A stretch of 64,000 nucleotides of DNA. Source: Knufia peltigerae. Taxonomy: Eukaryota > Ascomycota > Eurotiomycetes > Chaetothyriales > Trichomeriaceae. The notes under the pieces are model-generated. The model was not told where the DNA came from. It searched no databases and worked only from the letters and a program-made list of their open reading frames with translations. Positions 22,205-32,811 of the stretch are shown one piece after another; position 1 is the stretch's first letter, and every line of letters begins with the position of its first letter. A program made the position numbers and the translations under genes. The stretch spans positions 29,723-93,722 of the forward strand of contig JAPDRN010000130.1 of NCBI GenBank assembly GCA_030247855.1, read 5' to 3'.

Positions 22205-23976
22205 ATGAAGCCACGGTTCTTTCGAGCGTTATGCATCGCGGTCGTTGGATTGGCTAGCGCCGTTGTTGTTTTCCTTTCCATCTCCTATATCCTCAGCCCT
22301 CTTTTACTATGGCTCTCTCCCTCGCTGAACCCGACGCTGTATGACTGGGGAGCCTACGGTGCTTGCCCATTACAGTCGTTTGTAACGACCGACCTCGTTG
22401 CGCCCCGTGTCAATACAAGGCGAACTCATCCAGATTGCGGGCGTGGGTTGGTGTTGTTGACCATCAACGGGGATTCTGCTGGACCGAAAGGACCGGCCAT
22501 TCTCGATGCGCGCAACGAATTGGTTTGGAAGTCGCAGGGCTATGGGAGCGCCACGAATCTACAGGTCCAGCATTACAAAGGGCAGAATTATCTGACATTC
22601 TGGGCTGGTAGGAAAGTGGGCACCAAAGGAACGGGCATGTATTACATGGTGAGTTGGACTTTTGTCGTCTCTGGCGGAGGTTTGATGACATGGAAACTGA
22701 TTGGGGTTATCATTAGCTGGATTCTACTTACAATGAAGCACATCGAGTCATGGCCGTCGGTGACGGCATGGAGGGCGACCTCCATGAATTCAAAATCACG
22801 AAAGACGACACTGCTTTGCTGACAGTATATGCGACCACCAAGGCCGATTTGTCGTCCTGGGGGAGATTTTCCGATGGATGGCTTTTGGACAGCCTCTTCC
22901 AAGAAGTCGACATCGCAACGGGAGAGCTGTTGTTTGAATGGAGAGCTTCCGAGCATTTTAATTTCAGCGATACCTACATGACGAACCCATTTGGCGGTTA
23001 TATCAAAAGTTTGCCTTTCGACTTCTTCCACATCAACAGTGTCGACAAGGACTCTCAGGGAAATTACCTGATCTCTTCTCGCCACACACATACCATTACC
23101 TGCATCAACCCCAAGGGAAATATCCTATGGGTACTGGGTGGTCGCCGCAACCAATTCACTGATTTGTCCGGAGGAGCCGCGCTAGACTTCAAATGGCAGC
23201 ATGATGCGAGATGGGTATCCGAAGAGGACGGGATCATCAGCCTTTTCGACAACAAGGAGGCAGGTCCTCTGCATGCCGATGGTCCCCATAGTCGCGGCAT
23301 GATGCTTCAACTCGACATCTCTAACCACACCGTCGAGCTGTTGCACACGTACGAGTCACTTGGACACACACGAGCCCCGTCGCAAGGCTCAATGCAGGTG
23401 CTCCAGGACACTGATCATGTCTTTGTCGGATTTGGCCATTCTCCCATCTACAGTGAATTCTCCGTCAATGGCAGTTTGCTATGCGAACACCATTTTGGAT
23501 CACCCATCTTTCACCCGTGGAATCGCGCGGTGTCATACCGGGCTTCGAAGAGGTATGATTGGGTTGGTCGGCCGACGTACCCTCCTTCAGCAGAGATCGA
23601 GGATGATACGCTCTATGTAAGCTGGAACGGGGCTACAGAAGTGTCGGCTTGGTTGTTGCAAGGTGCCAAGAGTGCCGAGGACGAAGATGCATTCAACGAC
23701 CTGGATGTCCTGGAGAAGGACACCTTTGAAGAGACTTTCGAGCTGGGAGACTTGTACGAATACTCTTACTTTCGAGTGGTCGCGTTGACCCAGGACGGTC
23801 AGGTCCTTGGCCAGTCTGCGGTATTGGTCTACGAGCCTGACTGGGACTGGTGGATGTTTGGAGTGGCCATTGTAGCGTGGCTGGTCATCGTCAGAGTTGG
23901 CTGGCACTGCTATAAATGGCTTGCTAGGCGGAGGACAACCAGCCAAGTAGCCTGGATCAGCCTTGAGAGACAATGA
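22205..23976 (+). CDS. Arylsulfotransferase (ASST) family membrane protein
   Basis: Fungal member of the Arylsulfotran_2 beta-propeller family; biochemical role in fungi not established. Exons 22205-22648 and 22717-23976 (68-nt GTGAGT...TTAG intron, phase 0) encode 567 residues. An N-terminal membrane anchor spans about residues 8-36 (ALCIAVVGLASAVVVFLS). Propeller segments typical of the family include GDLHEFKITKDDTALLTVY, HINSVDKDSQGNYLISSRH and INPKGNILWVLGG, and the FQHDAR-like signature reads KWQHDARW. A second membrane span lies near the C terminus (WWMFGVAIVAWLVIVRVGW) with a short basic tail. Bacterial ASSTs use a catalytic His; several conserved His are present here. Topology suggests a lumenal or extracellular propeller held by two anchors. 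Confidence 0.88.
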
Positions 23977-24434
23977 TATAATTTGACTTCCAGACATGAT
24001 GAGGCTACAGCCTCACTGACTAAAGTGACTCGTGGTAATGAGCTTCAGAGCAAGTTGCTGCTAATGAACATATAAGCAGGGACGGTTACGAGGCTGCACT
24101 AGTCCCAAGTGAGGTTCACCAGGCCTAACGAGGCTCGCCAATCGCGCCATTCCAGCTCTTGCTGCACAGTACAGAGTATATGTGACTCAAAAAATAAGGC
24201 CCTTTTCCTTGCTGCCATAAGTGTCACTTTCTATAGGCACCACTTCATATACTCTGTACAATACGCAGTACGAGTCACGGAGGAGGTAGCCTGTTATACC
24301 TGACTCCGAGATCACTGTCCATTTGCCCTTCTTTACGCTTGGCATTGAATTGTCACCCCTGCACCCCTCCCCAGGTTCGTCCGACTGTGAATGTCCCCAA
24401 GTACGGACATGTATGAGTCGACCACTGTAGTCTC
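23977..24434. promoter_or_regulatory. Promoter region of the cysteinyl-tRNA synthetase gene
   Basis: About 460 bases between stop and next start. It contains short near-palindromic ACTCTGTAC/GTACAGAGT words (about 24169 and 24250). No gene. Confidence 0.35.
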
Positions 24435-27020
24435 ATGAACCATTTGAGACGTGCCTTCTGCACCATCACCACCGCCGCCGCAGTCGCCGCATCCTCCAAG
24501 TGTCATCCTCGAGCTCTCAAAATGTCGCAGCCGCCTTGGATCCAGCCCAGCGGCTCGACTCACCAACCTCAATTGAAAATCTACAACTCCCTGACCCGAT
24601 CCAAAGTCCCCTTTGTCCCTCTTCAGCCTGAGCGCATCACCTGGTACGCCTGCGGTCCGACCGTGTACGACGACTCCCACCTGGGCCACGCCCGCAACTA
24701 TGTCACGACCGACATCATCAGACGGATCCTGCGGGACTATTTCCACTTCCAGGTGCGGTTCGTCATGAACATCACCGACGTCGACGACAAGATCATACTG
24801 AGGGGGAGGCAAAAGCATCTGTACGACGAATACAAGAAGAACCACAGGTATGACGAAACCTCGTCGACGGCTGAGGGGACTGGCTCTGATCAAGAGACTA
24901 GATACATCGACGACAAAGTCCGGCAGGACGTCCGACAAGCGTGGCATTACTACGTGCAAAAGAACCTGAAACGGATCGGTCCCAAAACCCTCCTCACGCC
25001 CGAGACCTTTGACGGCGTCGTCGAACACTTTTATGGAGACATACTCGCAGGTGGCAGTCTGGAACCTGGCACGAAACCGGGGGACAAGGAGGCAAAGGTC
25101 AAGATGCACATCAACACCGCCCGATCCACCGCCAAAGCCTTGCTGTCGGACCCGAAGATGCTGACGCCACACGAGTTCTACTCTCGAGTCAACGACCCGA
25201 TGTGCCTGGTCCTGGATGATCAATTTGGGAAGAGCATCCGAGGAGATGATTACGCTGTATTCACAAAGTTGACAAAGGAATACGAGAACCGATTTTTCCA
25301 GGACATGCATGACCTGAACGTCATGGACCCCGACGACTTGGTGCGAGTGACGGAGCATGGCAAGGAAATCGCCGACTTTGTCAAGAAGATTGCGGACAAC
25401 AAGATGGCATATCGAACGACGGATGGCTCAGTTTATTTTGACATCAAAGCTTTCGAGTCTGCAGGATATCCGTATGCGAGATTGGAGCCTTGGAACAGGA
25501 ACGACAAAGAGTTACAAGCCGACGGCGAAGGTGCCCTGTCACAGAAGGAGGGTGACTCGAAACGCTCCGAAGCGGATTTTGCTCTTTGGAAGGCGTCCAA
25601 ACCTGGAGAACCAAGCTGGGAAAGCGAATGGGGTCCTGGTCGACCCGGATGGCATATTGAATGCTCAGCAATGGCTTCTGGGAAATTGGGCCAGCAAATG
25701 GACATTCATTCTGGTGGTATTGACCTGGCGTTTCCTCATCACGACAATGAACTCGCCCAGAGTGAAGCATTCTGGTCTGATGGAAATCATCGTCAATGGG
25801 TCAACTATTTTCTTCACATGGGCCACCTGTCGATACAGGGCTCCAAAATGTCCAAGTCGCTCAAGAACTTCACAACCATTCGAGAAGCCCTTCACGTGCA
25901 GAAGGAATGGACCTCGAGAAGTCTGCGAATCATCTTCTTGCTCGGAAACTGGAAAGACGGGATAGAGATCACAGATGACATGGTTGTCGAAGGTCGAAAT
26001 TGGGAAGACAGAGTCGACAACTTTTTCTTGAATGCCATTGAAAACGTGAAAAATGCAAAGGCTAGCAATGGCCAAAGAACCATCATGGCAAGTGCACTTC
26101 TTGACGCAGAAGAGAAGGTCCGCGCTGCACTACTCGACTCCTTCAACACCCCACTGGCGATGAGCACACTGTCTGCTCTGATCAATGCCTACAACAGCGC
26201 CAAAAAGTCCGACCTGACGGCAGATGACCACCGAAATACAGGCCTTTTCGTCACGAGGATGGTAAACATTTTCGGTTTGAACGGCAACGAGCCTGCGAAT
26301 ACAGACACCATTGGATGGAAAGGCATTGATATTCCCGACCTGGCCAAGGAATATGTCTACCCGCTGGCGAAGATGAGAGATGAATTACGACAGGCCGCGA
26401 TAGCCAAGGCCATCACGGCAGAAAAGGTGCAGGAAATCGTTTCAACATCGCCGGGACTCGAAGAGCCGCCTCCTAGCGGGAGACCGCGGCCATCGTACGC
26501 GCGGGCGTTGAGCGAGTTCAGTAGAAGCGCTCTTGAAGTGACAGGCCCGGCCGAAAGCAAAGATTTGAACAAACAAATCCTGGCCTTGTGTGATCGTGTC
26601 CGAGACGTCGATCTCTGGCAACTCGACATTTACCTGGAAGATCGCGAGAATGCACCTTCACTGGTCCGTCCCGTCACCGAGGGATTAAAGGCCGCCAGGC
26701 GCGAGCGGGAAGACAAGGCCCGAGCCAAAGAAGAAGCCAAGAAGAAACGCGAACAGGAGGCCCAGGAGAAGTTGCAAAAGGGGAAACTTGCGCCGTCGGA
26801 GATGTTCAAGCCACCACATTCGGAAGAGTATTCGGCTTGGGATCCGGATGGCGTGCCGACGGCGGCCAAGGATGGAAGTGCTCTATCTGCCAACCGTGTC
26901 AAAAAGTTGAAGAAGGAATGGGACGCTCAGAGAAAGGCACATGAAAAGTATTTGGCCGTCACGCAGCAGCAGCAAAACGGGTCGACGGGGGCCGCCGGTC
27001 AGCAGCAACAACAGTCTTAG
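24435..27020 (+). CDS. Cysteinyl-tRNA synthetase, probably dual-targeted
   Basis: Class I synthetase charging tRNA-Cys. Single exon, 861 residues. The HIGH signature is HLGH at about 82-85 within YDDSHLGHARNYVTTD. The zinc-ligand regions CGPTVYD and WHIECSAM are visible, and KMSKS lies at about residues 471-475 (SKMSKSLKNF). The C-terminal extension is Lys/Glu-rich (coiled) and ends in a Gln-rich tail. Two candidate starts: the ATG at 24435 opens a 29-residue Arg/Ala/Ser/Thr-rich presequence (MNHLRRAFCTITTAAAVAAS) of mitochondrial type; the second, at 24522 (MSQPPW), would give the cytosolic enzyme. The first ATG has C at -3, the second A at -3. Intact. Confidence 0.96.
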   Translation: MNHLRRAFCTITTAAAVAASSKCHPRALKMSQPPWIQPSGSTHQPQLKIYNSLTRSKVPFVPLQPERITWYACGPTVYDDSHLGHARNYVTTDIIRRILRDYFHFQVRFVMNITDVDDKIILRGRQKHLYDEYKKNHRYDETSSTAEGTGSDQETRYIDDKVRQDVRQAWHYYVQKNLKRIGPKTLLTPETFDGVVEHFYGDILAGGSLEPGTKPGDKEAKVKMHINTARSTAKALLSDPKMLTPHEFYSRVNDPMCLVLDDQFGKSIRGDDYAVFTKLTKEYENRFFQDMHDLNVMDPDDLVRVTEHGKEIADFVKKIADNKMAYRTTDGSVYFDIKAFESAGYPYARLEPWNRNDKELQADGEGALSQKEGDSKRSEADFALWKASKPGEPSWESEWGPGRPGWHIECSAMASGKLGQQMDIHSGGIDLAFPHHDNELAQSEAFWSDGNHRQWVNYFLHMGHLSIQGSKMSKSLKNFTTIREALHVQKEWTSRSLRIIFLLGNWKDGIEITDDMVVEGRNWEDRVDNFFLNAIENVKNAKASNGQRTIMASALLDAEEKVRAALLDSFNTPLAMSTLSALINAYNSAKKSDLTADDHRNTGLFVTRMVNIFGLNGNEPANTDTIGWKGIDIPDLAKEYVYPLAKMRDELRQAAIAKAITAEKVQEIVSTSPGLEEPPPSGRPRPSYARALSEFSRSALEVTGPAESKDLNKQILALCDRVRDVDLWQLDIYLEDRENAPSLVRPVTEGLKAARREREDKARAKEEAKKKREQEAQEKLQKGKLAPSEMFKPPHSEEYSAWDPDGVPTAAKDGSALSANRVKKLKKEWDAQRKAHEKYLAVTQQQQNGSTGAAGQQQQQS

Positions 27021-27208
27021 TTGGCTTTGATTTGTTCTGCCCTACTCTGCTGCTGGGAGTTTATTACTCCCGAGGAACTATATTATGTGTATTAAGACAG
27101 ATACCCAATAACTTGAAAAAAAAGGTTCCCCATGGTTCGCCCCCCTTAACGAAAAGAAAAGGCAAAAAAGGGTTCTCTCATTTGTGGCTTTTTGATCACA
27201 TGAATCAC

Positions 27209-28384
27209 TCATATCATCCCTTCAGCTTTCAATCCTTGATACAATGCCATGGCGGCCAAAGTCTTGCCGTCCCTCGCTGCTACCTTCCAAACTTCGGAAA
27301 GGGGGACGACTTTTAAAGTGATTTTTTCTCCCTGGTCACGCAACCCGGTAAGTTTACCTCGTAATGATTCGATCTCATCACGTGGCATACTTCGTCGAGC
27401 TAGGAATATTGGGATGAACTCGTCGCAGGCCCCCGGGGAAGGGTAGATTGCCTCTTGAAGGTGATTGTTGTCGTTGTCACTTTCTTCGGAGTAGTCTCTT
27501 TGCTGGCCGTTTGTGGTGGTTTTGCCTTTGCATTTGCCTGTGGTGTAGTTTGTGCTGGGGTTGTTATTGTTGCTAGAAATGGCAAGTTGAGTCATGTCCA
27601 CAAGATCGTCCGTTGAGATTCCGAGACCGGTTTCCTCCACGATCTCTTTGGCAGCTGCACCTGAAAAGGTACCGGAATCATCGATCATACCGGCAGGAAG
27701 TTCAATGAAAGACAAACTCCCTATGGCTATGCGTGGTTGAATGGTCAAAATTACGTATTCTTCTGTCGAAAGTCTCGTTCCACCAGAATGAGCACCACTG
27801 TTCTTCTCCCCGGCAGCGGCGTCGTCGTTGTTTGAGGAGGTGTCGTCCGTGTCGGTCGGTGTCAGAATGATCAACATCGCCACCGACCCTCCACGCATGA
27901 AAACCGACCCGGGGAGATGTTGATCCAAATCATTCGTGATGGTCGCTTGGAGTTTGAGAAATCCCAGACGACGTCGAGACGAGAAGAAATCTGCAGACTG
28001 AACCTCGATTGACCTCAAAACATAAGGGTGATCCTTGAAGGGGTGGTTTGGGTTTCTCGTCTGCGAGGACAAGGAGACGTTGAGAGTCCTGAGCCAGATT
28101 TTAAAGGCGGGAAATTGGAGGATTTGGTCGGCGTCGAGACACCGCGGGAATCTGACCCGGACTTCTGGGTCGGTGCAAGGGAGTACGAATGAAGGCAAGT
28201 TCAAATCTGCTGTGCTCGAAGACATGGCCGTGGCTTTGCCAGTTCGAGTTCGGATGTGAGTGGTTGTTTGAGTATGAGTATGATTATGATGAATGTACCT
28301 GTATCGGAACGATACACTGTTCTGGATATTGTTGGATACTCGTGGACAACAGAGGCGTGAGAACATTTGTGATGTACTAAGCAT
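27209..28384 (-). CDS. Nudix hydrolase, ADP-sugar pyrophosphatase-like
   Basis: Nudix-fold phosphohydrolase of up to 391 residues, single exon, convergent with the cysteinyl-tRNA synthetase gene. The fold core includes GSVAMLIIL, YVILTIQPR and LPAGMIDDSGTFSGAAAKEI followed by VEETGL. This is the Nudix box with the metal-binding EExG part intact, but Gly stands where the box usually has its first Glu, and Lys replaces the usual Arg. C-terminal SPGACDEFIPIFLARR and KVVPLSEVWKVA match the ADP-ribose/ADP-sugar subgroup. Starts are at 28384 or at a later ATG at 28225 (MSSSTADLN); the intervening 53 residues are Arg/His/Thr-rich and could be a mitochondrial presequence. An Asn/Asp-rich loop follows the Nudix helix. 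Confidence 0.85.
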   Translation of the reverse strand: MLSTSQMFSRLCCPRVSNNIQNSVSFRYRYIHHNHTHTQTTTHIRTRTGKATAMSSSTADLNLPSFVLPCTDPEVRVRFPRCLDADQILQFPAFKIWLRTLNVSLSSQTRNPNHPFKDHPYVLRSIEVQSADFFSSRRRLGFLKLQATITNDLDQHLPGSVFMRGGSVAMLIILTPTDTDDTSSNNDDAAAGEKNSGAHSGGTRLSTEEYVILTIQPRIAIGSLSFIELPAGMIDDSGTFSGAAAKEIVEETGLGISTDDLVDMTQLAISSNNNNPSTNYTTGKCKGKTTTNGQQRDYSEESDNDNNHLQEAIYPSPGACDEFIPIFLARRSMPRDEIESLRGKLTGLRDQGEKITLKVVPLSEVWKVAARDGKTLAAMALYQGLKAEGMI

Positions 28385-28697
28385 AAAGTAACCAGATGAT
28401 TTGAGGGGCCGTCGAGACCTTGTATATACGGGAGTATATCAAGGTGTTGTTGTCTATGAGGCTGATGATGTGATGTGCATGGTGGATGATGTGGGGATTT
28501 GTGACTTATTTTGGACGTTAGTCCACATCACATTATTTTCTTGATCTTAAAGTATGCTCCGTACTCGTACTCGTACTTCCGTAACCACATCGTTGATAAG
28601 TATCTTCTCTCTGGCTCAAGAAATAGAACTTTGTGTAAGGTGATCCCCATCATCTGCACTGTTTTGCCCAAGTCAAGTCGAGTCGAAAACGAAAAAA
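28385..28697. promoter_or_regulatory. Divergent promoter between Nudix gene and POP8
   Basis: About 310 bases holding a CTCCGTACTCGTACTCGTACTTCC repeat tract near 28557-28580 (shown here as overlapping GTACTC words). No gene. Confidence 0.4.
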
Positions 28698-29114
28698 ATG
28701 ACAAACGATAACAACAACAACAAACTTGGTCCAAGAGAACCTCTCACCACCATCACCCTACGAAACCCACCATATTCATACCTCCATCTCTCGGTCAGGT
28801 CTTTGTCCTTGTCCTCGTCACAGTCTTTGGTGTCTGTACAAAATCTAGACGAGATCTCGACACGGTCATACCTGACCTCTGCATTGCAACAATATCTAGG
28901 GTCGACTGGTACAGCCATCCCCATTGACATTTTAAAGACCGAAGGTCCCAACGTTTGGGTTCGAGTCCCCAGGGATGACGAGCCTGGTGTCGTCGGTGCA
29001 TTGTCTCAGTGGACCGGGGGAGGATTCAACTTGCGAATCGAAGGTAGAGGAAGTTGGTTAGGTGGTGTTGTAGGGAGAAGACAAGATCCCAAATTGTGGA
29101 CTCTTGAAAGATGA
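28698..29114 (+). CDS. POP8: RNase P/MRP protein subunit Pop8-like
   Basis: Small protein subunit of nuclear ribonuclease P and RNase MRP, which process pre-tRNA and pre-rRNA. Single exon, 138 residues, ATG at 28698 in an A-rich context (AAAAAAATGAC). The family core is recognisable: LRNPPYSYLHLSV, LTSALQQYLGSTGTAIPIDI (about residues 60-79), VWVRVPRDDEPGVVGALSQW (about 86-105) and a final RGSWLGGVVGRR. Length and segment order fit the family in Pezizomycotina. Intact. The identification is from recalled family pattern. Confidence 0.8.
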   Translation: MTNDNNNNKLGPREPLTTITLRNPPYSYLHLSVRSLSLSSSQSLVSVQNLDEISTRSYLTSALQQYLGSTGTAIPIDILKTEGPNVWVRVPRDDEPGVVGALSQWTGGGFNLRIEGRGSWLGGVVGRRQDPKLWTLER

Positions 29115-29410
29115 ATCGACGGATCAATGGTCATTAAACTATGGCTAAAACACACTTGATTCATCCTACACAAACAATCCGAACAACAAAGGACGACACA
29201 AAGAAACCCAAGGCTGCAAAATCACCATCAAACTAGATGAGCGCCACTTGTTTATCCCGACATGTCCTCCCTCCGAAACGCCTTACAGAAAGGCAAAAAG
29301 TTACGACTAACATTGGGACACCAACTAACAAATTCCAAAGTCAAGCCTTTGACCTCGGATTTTGGTAATGTTCATCACCTCCCAAGCAAATCGATCAATC
29401 AGTCAACCAA

Positions 29411-29897
29411 TCAACCGGTGAACGCCAATTCAGAATCGCTGTCGCTGTCGAAATCCAGCAATTTTTCCTTTTCAAGTTTCTCCTCCTCGGTCGTCAACAT
29501 GTTTTTTTCTCGTTGCGGGTTTTGTGGTTTCGACCGCGATCGCAAATGAAAGATTCTGGACAATGAGAATGTACTGGTTGTGTCGCCTCTCTTGCCTGTT
29601 AGGACGATGCAGGTCAGCCGACACGTGTTCTCCTCGACGACACTTGCAAGGGTTTGGCCCACCCGGGTTTTGCAGGCTCGACTGAGAGTGTGTGTGGAGG
29701 AGAAAGGGACAAGGGCGGGTCCGGAGCTCCTTACCGTCTTGTTGAAGATAAGCCCTTCGAACTTGTTTGATGTGTTGGAGTTGAAGTTTTTGTTGGTGTT
29801 TCTTGGCCTCCTTTTCTCGTTCGAGGTACGCGGCCCGATGTTTCTTGTAGGCTTGGACTTCTGGGTCGTGTTGGACCGAGAAACCGGACACGGACAT
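29411..29897 (-). CDS. Small hypothetical coiled-coil protein, two exons
   Basis: Not recognised. The ATG at 29897 (MSVSGFSVQHDPEVQAYKKH) begins exon 1 (29897-29735). A GTAAGG donor, a GCTGACC branch-like site and a CCTAACAG acceptor define an intron of 139 nt, and exon 2 runs 29595-29411. Phases agree and give 115 residues. Residues 20-50 form a Lys/Arg/Gln/Glu-rich helix (REKEAKKHQQKLQLQHIKQV). The C terminus has a second acidic helix (TTEEEKLEKEKLLDFDSDSD) with a Ser/Asp run that resembles a casein kinase 2 site. It is convergent with POP8. Probably a small nuclear or cytosolic protein; function unknown. Confidence 0.6.
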
Positions 29898-31725
29898 AGT
29901 GGTGAGAATGAAAAAAAAACTCGACTTGACAAAAAAGGAGAGCAAAAAGTCGTGGGGTGCGAGGATTTCTAGATCAGGACCTAGAGAGTCCAGAATTCAC
30001 TCTCGAGCACAAACAACAAAATAAATGTACGGGCGATGATGATGAGAAAAGAGAGAAGAAAACGACAAGCTCACAGTGTGTGAGACCTGAATCCTCTTTA
30101 TATGTCTTTCATTTGACAAGGACTCCCCAACTCTGCACGCAATACACATACTGGTCAGGTACCTCGTTCCATACATCCCCGTGGATTTTGGTGAACCGCT
30201 TGCACCATCTTTGTCGGAGAAACCGATTCATCATCATTATCATCGCCCTACATGGCCCGATACCAAAAAGTCCATGTTTCGCCGAACAAGCAACAGCCTG
30301 GTCGAACGACGCAGATCAGGTGAAAAGGCATCGGGCCAAGTGTGACCGTACTTTGTCAAAACGGACCCGTCAGAAATACCTTTACACAAGGGGCCGTACA
30401 TCTATGACTGCTTACACGTGCGCATTAATTTGTTTGTACCAATAGAAATGGCATGAATAAAAAAGACTACGCCGTGTTTTGGGGACTTGGAACCGATTTC
30501 GTATGCGTGATCGTATTTCTATCTTCTATCTCAAACATGGGAATGCTGATTCCGACCATCCGTCCATACCAAGCGCGCTACCACATGCGCGCTGGAGAAA
30601 AAAAAGACACAGTGATTGCCTTTTTCCCAGACGAGGAAACTCGGTTCCTTGCACACAAAAGGAAAAATTTGTTCTTTCGTTCCTTATTCCTAAATTCTTA
30701 ATCCTTCATACAGCGTAAACTCGTATTCGACCGGGGGTGATAAGTGTAATGTCTAAAACAGGAGGGAGAGGCTGAGAAGTGTGTGTAAAAGGAAAAAGCA
30801 GACAAGTTCATCAGATTGCCGCTCTCCGCCTCGGTACATGTGGAAGTGGAGCCACCCTAACATGCCCAATTTTAATTCTTCGGTAGATAACATCGTGCGG
30901 TCAATGATGATAAGGAGAGTCGTAAAGGTAAGGGAGGTTATTTTCGTGGGACTGGACGGATATCGTGCAAGTGTGCTCGATTTGTAGTTCGTTACCTCAT
31001 CATAGGAGTTTCGGAATGTGTAAAGTGGGACCGACCATAGTGTCTGTGTTTTTCGCAATACGGTTCGGTTTCCTGTAGTGGCTTGGGCTTCATGCCTTGT
31101 CACTAAGACAAGACAAAGCGAGCCGCCGCCCGAGAGCACATGCTTGAGCGCTCGATGTCTTCTTGAGCCCCGCTGTTGGACATATCAAACATGACCCTTT
31201 GCTCTGCCGTGCAGACGAGTGCTTGAAAATCGGAGGTTGACATCTAGAAAATAAACGGCGGCGATGTTTCTGTCCACATTGTCGAGGTCTGGTCCCACTA
31301 AGAAGAACCCCTCCAGGGTTTGAACGTGGCAGCCTCATTGATATAACATGAGCACAACCCCAGGAGAACGCCGAGGGTGAGTTGGTGGCTCGAAGGGGTA
31401 ACGATAGAGTGGTGGAGGGCAGACGACAGGCCGGTAAAATGGTCTAGGTGCGGCGCTGAATGCCTTGGCCAATCGATGGTAGAGCACCGTGGCTATCAGA
31501 CAAAAACACGATGCTCAAGTCTCAAGTCTCGTCCACTGGCCGCAGCCTGGCTCGAGAGGCGTGGGTGGTGTCACTTTGCCCGTCCGTTTATATGGTTCAT
31601 GCGGTGTTCCCTCGAAAATGCGCCGAAAGGAGTGGATAATGTCACATCTTGAGTAATCCAGGCTCTTGAGATCTTGACCGTACGATCAAGTCGCGATGCG
31701 ATGCGATGTTTAATCCCACATTTCT
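29898..31725. other. Gene-poor region of 1.8 kb
   Basis: No gene that I can support. Short open readings on both strands (for example 30453-30701 on the plus strand) have no domain or splice support and low-complexity composition. It would include the 5' leader of the small coiled-coil gene and the 3' side of the small membrane-protein gene. Confidence 0.3.
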
Positions 31726-31989
31726 TCAAGCGTGCGTGGTTGTGGTGACAGTTGTCTCGTGCGAAGGATAATAGGCTGGCTGTCTTCCACCGAAGAGTTG
31801 GGCATAGTTTCTCGACCGAACTTGCCTCATATAATGTTCTTGTTCATTCGTAAAGGGTAATATCCCTTCTCCTGAACTGGAGCCGGCTCGCCTTCGATCC
31901 ACCACTTGATGAAGTGCGGCGCCTGCCGCGACAACGAGGCCGGCAATCAGGATACAGATGAGGATGACAAGGCCGTCAGATAAACCCAT
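31726..31989 (-). CDS. Small single-pass membrane protein, 87 residues
   Basis: Not recognised. The ATG at 31989 (MGLSDGLVILICIL) opens with a clear transmembrane helix at about residues 6-28 (LVILICILIAGLVVAAGAAL). A basic stop-transfer stretch follows (HQVVDRRRAG), then a polar cytosolic tail containing YMRQVRSRNYAQLFGG and ending in a Thr-rich run. An N-terminal hydrophobic segment followed by Arg implies N-out/C-in or a signal-anchor protein. A real small gene is favoured by the compact, organised composition and a good start context (ACCATGG on the minus strand). Partner and function unknown. Confidence 0.55.
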   Translation of the reverse strand: MGLSDGLVILICILIAGLVVAAGAALHQVVDRRRAGSSSGEGILPFTNEQEHYMRQVRSRNYAQLFGGRQPAYYPSHETTVTTTTHA

Positions 31990-32629
31990 GGTGACGATCA
32001 AAGCGCAACTGAGGCGTTCAAGACTTGTCGTCGGCGAATTTTTATCTGGCAAGGATGGCCTGTGACAGGACAGGATAGGATTGGGGGGGGGGAGGACTGC
32101 AGTTGGGAAAGGGTTTTGAAGAAGGACGAAGGAATAGAGGGAGGGGGCGGGCTGAGATAGAAAAGCTGGCTGATCGCGACACGTACTTTATTCCAGCCGC
32201 AGGTGAGAAATAATAAGCCTGGATGGTGTCCGGTGGGAGGGTGTGCCTTGTCGTGTGTCCGGCAGGGACAGGCTTGATCTTGGACTCACTTGACTCGAGT
32301 CGGGAACGTGGTGAACTCTGAAGAGTTGGATTACTGGGGCTTCCACACACTTCTTACGAATCCCCCATGTTGACTGACCTGACATGCATCAAGGTGGTTG
32401 GATGGTCTGGATTTTGCGTGCGAGAATTTTCTTGGTGTCGTGTTCATGGCGAATCGAGTTTGAGCCCTTGCAACGCCATGACACGGCATTAGCGAGAAAC
32501 TGGGCCAATAACAAACCACACGGCCGGGGCCACTGCGTCGTCAGCTGCAAGCACCGCCCCCCGAATGCACCTTGGGGCACTTAGGACACTTAGGGCTTGG
32601 TGCCTCGGATGCCCATTGCTTGGTGCCGC

Positions 32630-32670
32630 GGGGGGCTTAACAGTAGGGGGCCTCTAGGGGCTTTTGGGGG
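32630..32670 (+). other. Potential G-quadruplex tract
   Basis: Four runs of four or more G on the plus strand (G6, G5, G4, G5) separated by loops of 10, 6 and 5 nt. The pattern meets the usual relaxed quadruplex definition. It lies in the gene desert, just before the GTACGGAGTA block. Confidence 0.5.
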
Positions 32671-32780
32671 TTGCCGTTTGTTGATGCCTTTGTCTCACAT
32701 TATCCTCCTTGTGCACAAATGTATGGAGTACATCCCTACATACAGTACTGTATAACAGGGAGTATGGATACGAGTACGGA

Positions 32781-32811
32781 GTACGGAGTACATTAGGTAC
32801 CTACTCCGTAC
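32781..32811. repeat. Perfect inverted repeat of 10-bp arms, GTACGGAGTA family
   Basis: GTACGGAGTA at 32781-32790 is matched by TACTCCGTAC at 32802-32811 across an 11-nt loop. It lies within a 180-bp block made mostly of overlapping GGAGTAC/GTACTCC words. The same word recurs near 2690, 28557 and 33165. Confidence 0.7.

Noticed and set aside
24333..25358. Minus-strand 341-codon open reading
   Set aside because: Antisense to the cysteinyl-tRNA synthetase gene; Val/Arg-rich translation typical of a shadow frame.
31090..31340. Possible tRNA gene around a GTTTGAACG-like box
   Set aside because: No matching A box or acceptor stem could be found; no tRNA or rRNA gene is supported in the window.
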